From contig NC_087066.1 of NCBI RefSeq assembly GCF_963678635.1, forward strand, positions 63,990,282-64,054,281: a stretch of 64,000 nucleotides of DNA, in the 5' to 3' direction. The notes beneath the pieces are model-generated. The model had not been told where the DNA came from. It was given only the letters and a program-made list of their open reading frames with translations, and did not search any database. Origin of the DNA: Symsagittifera roscoffensis. Taxonomy: Eukaryota > Xenacoelomorpha > Acoela > Convolutidae. The position numbers and the translations under genes are program-made. Below, piece by piece: positions 55,196 through 64,000 of the stretch (position 1 is its first letter; every line of letters begins with the position of its first letter).

Positions 55196-55899
55196 TCCAT
55201 CCAAGAAGAAATAAAAATCTTACAACAACCAGAGTTCATTTAAATATACACTCATCACCATCCCCAAATCCTCTGGACCTTTCCATTAATATAAGTCGAA
55301 GTACCTTCCCACCATTACAAACCATTTCACAACAAAACACTCCAAACATACCATAGGATTACTTAGGATCAGTCACACATCTGAACAAGTTCGTGAAAAT
55401 CCCTTTAAGACCCCAACATCAACACAACGTCTCCAACATTGGATGACACAAGCTTTCACTCAGGGTGAGCCAAACTTAGTAAATGACCCTATAGATATCT
55501 CATCCAATACATCTTTGTCTCTACCAGATTTTTTATCACTACCTTTAACCCCTTCAACAATTAGATTGGAATACATTCGTAGCGCCCCATCCCTTATTTG
55601 GTCACTTTCTTGATAGCAACAGTTTACATAATTAGGCACTCAACAGGTTACAATACACACACGATATCCACAAAAACATACAAGAACGAAATATACAGGC
55701 CCTTACACAAGACAATTTAACACTTAAATTTAATATAAGAGTAAAATTAAATAATTTGGTACATCACCCTTTACCCCTAGCTCCACTAAATATAACAGCT
55801 CAGGCTTTAACTCCCCCAATTATCACAACAAAACTTATCTATAAACACGATAGATTTACAAAAAAGATACTTGGATACATAACACTCTCTAACCCATAT
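55196..55899 (+). other. Coding-like region between integrase and env (element E)
   Basis: Broken frames with RLQHWMTQAFTQGEPNLVND and TSLSLPDFLSLPLTPS suggest that Pol or env coding extends here. Its counterpart in C is lost in the gap. Confidence 0.4.
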
Positions 55900-58560
55900 T
55901 CGGAACTATTGTACACATGTATCTTTTAATATTGTTTCCTACAAACCCTCTCTCCACTAGCTCTTTTAGAACCAACATCCCATCAAAATCCCTCCACTCG
56001 AACAGAACCACAAGATTTATTATTTACACCTTATCAATGAGAAGAAAATGAACAAAAAACACCAAATAAATACGCCATAAACCAAGTAACTCAATTCGAA
56101 TCAGAACCACCAGAAAAAGAAACAACAAATATAGTAGCGACACTTTATTCCAAAGCCCTATGTAAACTTCCAACAGGACATAACTTCACAGCAACATTTT
56201 CAGAGAAAAAGTGCATTGTTCCCAAGTCTCAAATGGAAACAAAAGTAGACTCGATCGCGAATCGTTCTATGAAAACAACATAGAAAGAATTTTAAATCTT
56301 AACCCCGACGACTGTTAAACGAAACCAAACAATTAAAATTAACCACAAACAAAGGGACAAATGGCAAATTGGTAAATTTTCAAGTTTTTCCAGATTCTGC
56401 ACATCAAGCGGAACTTGAAACATACCAAGGTCATATAAAATTAGACGATAATTATCCGTTCCACAGCGCACACGGACGATTAACGTATGACCTATACGAT
56501 ACGAATTGGATAACATACATCGGAATAAATAACCCTTCTAATTGAAAAGCAGACAGAAAAATTAAAATATATAAAGAAATAATGATTTTTGACTGGAAAA
56601 TTCAATTAGAAAAAATACAATTAACACGAGATTTAAAAGACGACAAAATAATTTGTCAAGAAATACGCTTACCTTGCAAACATGACCAAGGTTATTACGA
56701 TTTTACCACAAGAACACAAGCAACCCTCGTTTATTTCCCTGAAGATACCTGTACCACATTTCAAGTTGCAAGAATTCACGCAAAAATGATTAAGTTTCAT
56801 CAAAATTAATCCACTTAATCAATTTCTTTTAAAAAAGTAAACCCTGATAAAATAAGATATAACATGAATCGTTGGAAAAATAACAATAGAATGAAAAATA
56901 AATTAACGTGTTTTCAAATCTATCCCAAAACTGAATTCGCTTGCAAATATAATACTCCACTTTACAGAAAACAATATTCAGAACTTCTTGTCGAATTTGA
57001 AAAAGGTTTTGACATGAAAACACAAAAATTAATATTTATCCCAACTCAAAGGTATCACAGTTCTAGTGACGAAAACTCATACATGAGACGAAAAATACAG
57101 GAAATACTGGTGGAAAATTTCGCTCACAAGATAAAGGCAGCACATGTTTACAAGAACTATCACTCATAAATAATACTTATTTTGGCGCAATCTTTATGAC
57201 ATCCACTTAGATATGAAGTTGCAATAATTGAATTTTTCAAGAAATGCCATAATCAGAATTAGAAACACTCCATCACTTATCTTAACTAGAACGAACACAA
57301 ATAATCACTTGCACTAAAAGTATTAAAAAATCCTTACGCAGGATATTTTTTATCAGGCAATAGATCATATTTCAACGATTACGAAGGATATATACTATGG
57401 TACTACACATGTACTAAAAAATTATCACCATGATGTTTTTGAAGATAAAAGATGTTATGAAAGAATCCCAATAATCTACAGAAACAAAGTGCTTTTTGTC
57501 GATAAACTTTCTAGACGAACATGTTTTTGGGATACAGCAGTTCCGTGTGGATCTGGAAATAGCCACAATTTTGTACAGCTAAACCCAGATGAAGACAAAT
57601 ACTATCTTCTCATCCCATACCCCACGCTTATGCCACCATTAAAGAAGCTTTCACCAGAAAGTATCAGAGCCCTTGCTCGTAACCCCATTATAGATATACA
57701 ATCAATAGGTATATATTCCAGATCTGAATAAGAAATCCGATTTACAACATTACATTCGCGCACAAAAATTTCAAGAACTTCTTACAAAAATGGACACAAT
57801 CCAAAGACAATCAATAGATCAAAATTTAAGAAAACTTACCAAAACCACAGGATTTTCAGATATCTATGCACAAGACTACAGCGGATACTTTAAAGTTATG
57901 AAAGATTACATGTCTTTAAACGGTGCAAAATATTTTCCATAAGATATTTCACTTAGTGATTTTTTTAGTTTTGTAAACCTAAAAAACGAACTTCTCGCCG
58001 TTCTAGGATGGCTCTATTTTATCTTAAAAAGATTGTAATAGAGCCATCTCATACGCCAGAACAATCTGATACGCCATGCCTATTTTTTTGGATTTCTTTT
58101 CTCATTATTAAAAGGAATCAATAAACCATGCGCAATACACAAACAAATCAACAAACAATCAAGTTTAGCACACATATTGCTCGCAGGATTTTTTGTAACA
58201 TTTCCAAACTCAATTAATAAAAAATTTTTGGACGCTCAAATAAATTTCAACAATGAAAAATTAACAACCGCACCAAATGCATACGATACTTCATAAGAAA
58301 ACAGAAACACAACATCTACTGCACCACAATTACACAACTTTCATAATAACCATCCATCATTTTTAGTACCATGAAACTATAGAAATACAGCAATAACAGA
58401 GCACATCCCTCTAAGTCATAGCTACCCAAAAAGCCAAGTTACTCATATAGAAGCCCATCAACCAAATATAGAAGACTCATTTGAACAAATTGTAGAACAG
58501 CCACACATCACTAATTTTCGCTCTCAGAACAACCATCTTTTTAGCTCACGATAAGCCGCA
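55900..58560 (+). pseudogene. Env-like region of element E
   Basis: Counterpart of 27833-30540. Recognisable pieces are 56582-56809 (IRLPCKHDQGYYDFTTRTQ, which has lost the second Cys of the C-x6-C pair seen in C, and FPEDTCTTFQVARIHAKM), 56864-57169 (FQIYPKTEFACKYNTPLY) and 57489-57731 (RRTCFWDTAVPCGSGNSHNF). It provides the correct order of segments for judging the displaced block in C. Non-functional because of many stops. Confidence 0.62.
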
Positions 58561-59780
58561 AAATTGGATCCCTTTTTTACCCATCCAATCTCCAATGTCA
58601 CTCTTCTAGCATATCAATTTTTGACCTCACTTCTTCTCCCTTGCCCTAAATCACTACTAATTAACCGCGCATGGATTCTGATGATTCCACAAACACAATT
58701 TTTCACACCATCTCGTAATTTAAAATTTCCGATTTTGAAACCCCAGATTAATTTCAGAATTCCGAGCCCAGCCCGTCCACTTTTTATGCAAATAACCTCC
58801 CCCCTCCGTCCACTCCACACCCCAACTCCCGATGAAACTTCCCCAGCTCCTTCTTCCTACACAGACGCTACCCCAATCCTCTCATCAATGACAAGTGATC
58901 AACCCGATCCCTTAGCCCCGTCAATGAAGAATCAGAAAACGAACTTGACATTTCATCACTTTATGAAACACTAACACATTAAAAATTCAACACTTATCAC
59001 AATCAATTTCATCCTCCGAATCCTCCAACCCAGCCTCCACAGTAAAAGAAACCCAAGCCCACCCAGTATTCAAACGTAAGCATCCCAATACCCACTTATT
59101 TCACCACCCCGACGACCCCGACTGTTTTCCCCTCACCCGAAGCCCACTAATACTAAGGAATTCCTCAAGTATAATTTACCCTTTTTTACCAAATACACAT
59201 ACTATCACACTAAAGATCACCAACTGAGTTTTGTAGACGAATATAGTCTGCTTCCTACCTTATCATGGACATCTCACTATCACTTCACAAACCCACTATC
59301 ACTCCCTTTGTACAATAACCAAGCCGACAAGGAAATCTGTCAATCCCGACTACACCACCTAACCACAGCACTGCCTGAAGATTAATTCACAACTATAGGA
59401 CTGACAAAATTTTAAACGGATTTGTTGCACAAAAAGCAAACAGATTTTCAATTAACTGAAACGATCACGCTATTGCACGATATATGGAAGAATCAGTCAT
59501 AGAAGAAGATGAAAACACTTAACCCCAACTAAATGAGAATTTTTTTATAAAATCAGAATATGTATTTGTAATTAACAGCATGAATAATAATTATGATAAA
59601 ATTTATTCTATCGCACTCCGAGACAACAAAGCTTATGACTCTTATTTCAACAAGTTTAATCACTTTTCACTAACTTTAACAATCTCACACCAAAAGAACG
59701 TGACTTGCAAGACTCACGCGAGATAATGTTACTCACTAAACTAATCCTTACAAACACCTGTTATAAGTTTATTCAACACC
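58561..59780 (+). pseudogene. Conserved ORF downstream of env (element E)
   Basis: Starts with a Pro/Ser-rich part (58564-58974), then the frame with FVDEYSLLPTLSWTSHYHF and NPLSLPLYNNQADKEIC at about 59225-59330, and NFFIKSEYVFVINSM and KAYDSYFNKFNHFSL near 59540-59670. This matches the C ORF at 31281-31902 in order and spacing. Broken by stops. Confidence 0.5.
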
Positions 59781-61334
59781 ACTACATAACTAACACACCA
59801 GCAAAAAACAAAACCCACAACACAGATTCACTTTCATATACCCCAAATACACCTCACATACTTTCTAAACTTCTCTTTTTGTATAAAAAATACTAACATG
59901 TAGCTATGACCCCAAAAGACAAATGTATAAATTCTGCCCACTATCAAATCTTTTTATGTTGAAGAATTCCGCCCGCTAATCATCCCCCACAAATATATAC
60001 AGCCCATCGAAGTCCAAATTTTAGAATACATTCACAATTTTAAACACAATCACAAGCTATATAACCTAATCCAAAGTACATCACATGAACTCTCTTTCAA
60101 TAGTGAAGAGCACAACATCATCCGAGCGATCGAGCTTCTATGGCCTCTCCTTCAAACTAAATATGTCATCCGCATGCTTGCCAAGCTCCTCACATCTTCC
60201 GACACTACTCGCACTAAATTCCCAAATGAACTTTTTTACCGACGACAACCTTGTGTAAATATAAGTAAATAATTAAACTAAAAAACTTAAAATCATACTA
60301 ACCATTCTTTATACATGTCTCACTTTTCTTTTTTAGATTTCACCATTCCTTCATCTAAAACAAATAAAGACCGATAAAAAATGAAAACTCTTTTCTATAA
60401 ACTTTTCAAATTTAATTTAACAATCGCACTATGTAATTGAAGTGGTAAACTTTTCTTTCAAAGGCAGTGTATTTGTAAAATTAATTTTCCATAGAAGTAA
60501 ATTAATAATTCTATGTAGTAATTTCATAAAAATTGCAAATAAATTAAAGAAAAATAACCTTTATACAAGAAGCTTCTTTTAGAAATTTGATTTCTTCAAT
60601 CGCACAGCTCGCCCACGAAGAATTGTTTATATAATGAAAATCAATTTAACTTTCACTGATAACAACTCTAACTTATTTTCACACGTTTCAAACTTTCCAA
60701 TAACCCGGTTGGAAGGAATTATTAAAGTAAGCTGAACTAACCAACGCAGCTTACTAACGCCACAAAACCACAAACTAATAGCATGACTAAGAAAGAAAGT
60801 CCCACGGTAACCAAACCAAGGTAAAACCAGGTTAAAACTGGATAAATTATTTTTTTGAAAGCCACCTTCAAGTTTTATTAAAATCAAATAAAACACAAAA
60901 AATTCGAAAGACAAACCCAAAAGAACTGATTCTACTTTTCAAAAAAAGGACACAACCAAAACAAAAAAGAGAGAAACACGTACTGAATGTTTAACAAAAG
61001 GTTGAACATATTAAGAGTTACTGCTCAAAGAGACCATAAAATATAGCCCACTCCTGGCCTCACCTACCAGAGGGACGTCCTGAGCATGCTCTATAGCCGG
61101 CCTAACCCACCGCGCTACAACCACGCTTTGTGACCCACACTCTAATTTTGACGAGAGATGTTCTAGGGTGAGCGACTCTTTAAAATAACCAGACTAAAAT
61201 AAACACGCTTTTGCGACAATAATTAACAATAAATCATAACTAAAAATAAAACTTAAACAACAAGATGTAAGTATATAAATGCAGTATATAAAGATTTCTT
61301 AGAGCCCGAGAACGAGCAGCAAAGGAGACAAACA
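59781..61334 (+). other. 3' non-coding region of element E
   Basis: Shares islands with C at 60695-60830 (TAACCCGGTTGGAAGGAATT and CCAACGCAGCTTACTAA) and 61050-61132 (the tRNA-like island). Otherwise AT-rich. Confidence 0.6.
61050..61132 (-). other. Conserved tRNA-like island (element E)
   Basis: Counterpart of 32631-32715; on the - strand GGTGGGTTAGGCCGGC sits at the A-box-like position. Conserved better than its flanks. Confidence 0.3.
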
Positions 61335-61390
61335 GACGGTGTACCTTACCTCAAATTACTCTATGAGTATAGACACAAGGTCATCGTTCA
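61335..61390 (+). repeat. 3' LTR remnant of element E
   Basis: Contains CAGACGGTGTACCTTACCTC and CTCTATGAGTATAGACACAAGG, the last part of the LTR. The first ~330 bp are missing. Confidence 0.75.
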
Positions 61391-63887
61391 ATATGAAAGG
61401 TCGAATAAAAAACAGCATATTTTTTTTATCATGATCACTGCTCCTTTCAACGCAAGTTCTTGAATTATTCAGGTGGTCAATAAATTGAATTGTTCAAATG
61501 CTGATTAAATTGAATTGTTCAAGTGGGCAAAAAATTTTTGTTAAAATAAAATATTGAAACAGGTTATGATAAAAAGTGATAATTACTTTTGAACTTCTTG
61601 ATTTTTTCCGCTGATTACATGCAGTGCCAACGTCTTAGACTTTTTTATGCTGCTCGCGTGAGAACAAATCCCTGAATGCTCTGTCTACTTTCCGTAAGCT
61701 TACCAATTCCGTCCCAACTGCCGTTCAGACTACGCTAATTCAGTACACGCAATGTTTAGTTCAAACTTGAGAACTCTATTCAGCTTCATTACACACAGAC
61801 ATTGGATATTCGTTGAATAGTCATGCCGTTAAACTAAAATTTTTTCATTAAATTATGTTTTTGATTAAAAAAATATTGATAACGCCCGGGTTGACAAAAA
61901 AGCTTACCATGCAGTTTCATAAAATTTCATGGACTGAAAAAATTGTGCGAAAAGAGCAAATTAAGCATTTTTCTTGTGCTATGAAATTTTATTATAAGTA
62001 TTTTTTGCCTTATTCTGGAACTAAATAACAGGCTTTTTGCCTCCTTAGTTATCAGAAAAAATCCATGAAAATAACAAACTATAGCATTTTTTCATTGCTA
62101 TGAAATATTACATAAAAAACACTTTTTCGATAAATTAAAAACAAAAAAAAACTGTATTGAAACTTTCTGTTTCATCCGAAACATACTAACCAAAGATTTT
62201 CTATCATAAAAAAATCCAGAGTGAAACTGGCAGTTACCACGCAGAAACTGTGCAGCCATGTATGTTAATGCTAACATTTTCACTCAGAATTATGTGCCGA
62301 AAACAAAAGTTTTTGTATACGGCTCGGAATTTTATACTTTGAAAATTTTGGTGGGTGATAAAAGGCAGCTGATTTTTTTTGCATATGATTATCTTAGCAC
62401 ATGAACACAAAAAAATATTTGCTAGTGATTTTTGGATTTTTGGGGTAAGCAACTTTACCTGGACTACGTTATAGACATAAATGTCAGCTTTTGCATGCAA
62501 CTTACCGATTCGTAAAATGTGTAACTGAGCACCGAAGCAAGTTTGCAATCAAATAAGGAATCAAAAATTTTTTACTTCAAACTTCTTTTTCTTTCTATGA
62601 AAAAATGGATATCATTATCCATTGATCCAAACAAAAATGATTAGCATTTTGTTGTTCAAAAATTTTTTTATGAAGATAAAGTTGCTCTAATGTAACTCTC
62701 ATGCTCGCCAAAAATGCTGATCATGCAATCTTCTTAGAAGAAAAGGGTATGACAAGCATAGAAAAAACTGTATGGACTTCAACCGGGAGTATTTTTTATA
62801 TGAAACATAGATTCTTGCTAAATTCTGTTTCAAAACACATAATCATTGGATATTCATTGAATATCCATGCTATTAAAGAGGCGGTTTTTTTGTTAAAATA
62901 AAGTTTTTTGTTATATTAAATATTGGTTAAGGTTATTTTATATGAAACATTGAGTCATACTAATTTGCGGCACATTACTCACAAACATTGGATCTTCATT
63001 GAATCAACGATTGATAAAAGTTATATGTGATAGAAACAGTTTTGAAATTTAGTTCATCAAACTGAATAACCCATGTTGAACCGTAAAACTTAAATCTATA
63101 AAAACTGGGACAAACTAAGACAATTTACCTTTAATTTTATTTTTAATCACCGATGACCGACCCCAAAAATGATTTGAAGTCACCTATGGACCCAATATAT
63201 ACTATATTTGAGAGGGGGGTGGAAAAATATGTTTTTTGTTCCAATTAACTAAAATAAGTAAAAAAAAACGTTTTTCAAAAATTGCTTCAAATACGGTCTT
63301 TATTGTGATTTAGAGGAGCTTAGAAAAAATGTCGAAAAAAAAGTCGAAGTCGGGGAGGAGGAAGGGGGGTCTTATCTGTCATACATTTTGGTACTTTATA
63401 AAAAAATCCGTTTTGTGGCCAACCGACCCAATATATACTAATTTTAAGGATGGAGTGCGCGACAAAAAAACGCGTTTTTCTTGGTCAAAAATTTCCAAAA
63501 AATGCCTAAAAACCCATTTTTGGCTTATTTTTCAAACTTTTGCCTGCGGTGCAAAAATTAATTGACCAAAACAGAGCTTTTTTAATTTATTGGGAGAGCG
63601 CAGAAATTGACTTTGGTCTATTTAAAAAAAGGTCGTCAAAACTTTCGAAAATTTTTTGAAAATCCGCCTCCTCGAGAAAATCCTAGATCAGCCCCTGCGG
63701 CAATATATAAGATTTGTTATTATTTCTTTTGAATTTTTTCAGTCGTTTTTGAGTTCTTCTATGACTTTATGGCAATGTAAGCCTACCGCACTATTCAAGA
63801 CAAATTTACGTTTTTTAGTCAGACGAAAAGCTTGTCCATGATAATTATACCAAAATTTCTATTCGTGTTATTTTTTTTGTGTTTTAG
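61391..63887 (+). other. Intron/spacer with dispersed repeats
   Basis: AT-rich. It contains a recurring module with ATTGGATATTC(A/G)TTGAATA at 61801, 62845 and, diverged, near 62986; a 19-bp near-perfect palindrome at 62848-62866; and hAT-like repeat sequence from about 63180 to 63697. No gene recognised. Confidence 0.55.
63189..63697 (+). repeat. hAT-like repeat with internal duplication
   Basis: The phrase ACCCAATATATACTA occurs at about 63188 and 63427. The second half matches 1296-1498. The right end, read on the - strand, is CAGGGGCTGATCTAGGATTT. Confidence 0.5.
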
Positions 63888-63949
63888 CTCTGTGTCCTCC
63901 GTATGAGAACATAGCTCAAAACAAAGCATGTGATATGACAAATGGAATC
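63888..63949 (+). CDS. Short Cys-bearing linker exon (host gene, tentative)
   Basis: After a long T-rich tract and TTTTAG, 62 bases read LCPPYENIAQNKACDMTNGI up to a GTAAGC donor (63950). Phase 1->0. A phase 0 end would join a CUB exon such as those starting at 152 or 46346, and a phase 1 start would accept the donor at 47635 or an FNII exon. The C-P-P and second Cys fit a short linker before a CUB domain. Its shortness makes the call uncertain. Confidence 0.45.
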
Positions 63950-64000
63950 GTAAGCTCTAGTTTACTGTTTATTATTAACCATCAAAAGATGATTTTTAGC

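Larger units (their letters stand above)
47950..61390 (+). mobile_element. Large env-bearing LTR retroelement E (about 13.4 kb)
   Basis: Collinear with element C across LTR, PBS, leader, gag N-terminus, protease, RT, RNase H, integrase, env, downstream ORF and 3' non-coding islands. It is more decayed than C, with stops every few dozen codons in most domains. It has an internal deletion at about 51400 and a 3' LTR reduced to its last ~60 bp. It supplies the integrase region hidden by the gap in C. Confidence 0.87.

Noticed and set aside
1-64000. Bacterial-type features, CRISPR arrays, rRNA genes
   Set aside because: Intron-containing exons and LTR elements show that this is eukaryotic; the regular repeats seen are minisatellites without spacer structure.

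Overview
The window is eukaryotic, AT-rich and apparently from an invertebrate animal. It is mostly retrotransposon. Small, widely spaced exons of a secreted, modular host gene with CUB and fibronectin type II (FNII) domains sit between the elements, all on the + strand. FNII modules next to CUB domains, together with the base composition, make me think of an arthropod, perhaps a copepod. That is a guess, not a result.

Host gene. Exons are recognisable at 152-269, 601-709 and 1565-1764 (one CUB domain), 33950-34156 and 36169-36369 (two FNII-type modules), 46346-46450 and 47359-47635 (a second CUB domain) and 63888-63949 (a short Cys linker exon). Splice phases fit a modular rule: linker 1->0, CUB 0->1, FNII 1->1. 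They could be parts of one very long gene or of neighbouring paralogues. None has an ORF long enough to be found without considering splicing.

1-18.3 kb. A segment of about 9.9 kb starts at the window edge and begins again at 9883. Each copy carries the three CUB exons followed by a dead Ty3/gypsy-type retrotransposon (elements A and B). In copy 2 the CUB exons are broken by a 1-base deletion and two stop codons. A and B share an in-frame stop and a frameshift, so the duplication post-dates the death of the element. A ends after RNase H. B continues into an integrase that has lost most of its catalytic core. A 30-bp minisatellite (9205-9755) lies just before copy 2.

19-33.7 kb (element C) and 48-61.4 kb (element E). 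These are two relatives of a very large LTR retroelement (about 14.8 and 13.4 kb). The order is LTR, primer-binding site, long gag region, protease, RT, RNase H, integrase, env-like glycoprotein region, a further conserved ORF, a long 3' non-coding region and LTR. Both are decayed. C contains a 200-N assembly gap at the integrase and a displaced copy of 344 bp of its env region beside the gap. E has lost capsid and zinc knuckle by an internal deletion, and most of its 3' LTR.

38.6-45.3 kb (element D). This is a third Ty3/gypsy-type element, related to A and B, with a 3' LTR, polypurine tract and partial 5' LTR. Its last reading frame (240 aa) is still open.

Introns and spacers also hold minisatellites, short terminal-inverted-repeat elements and hAT-like ends. 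No tRNA or rRNA gene, CRISPR array or bacterial feature was seen.
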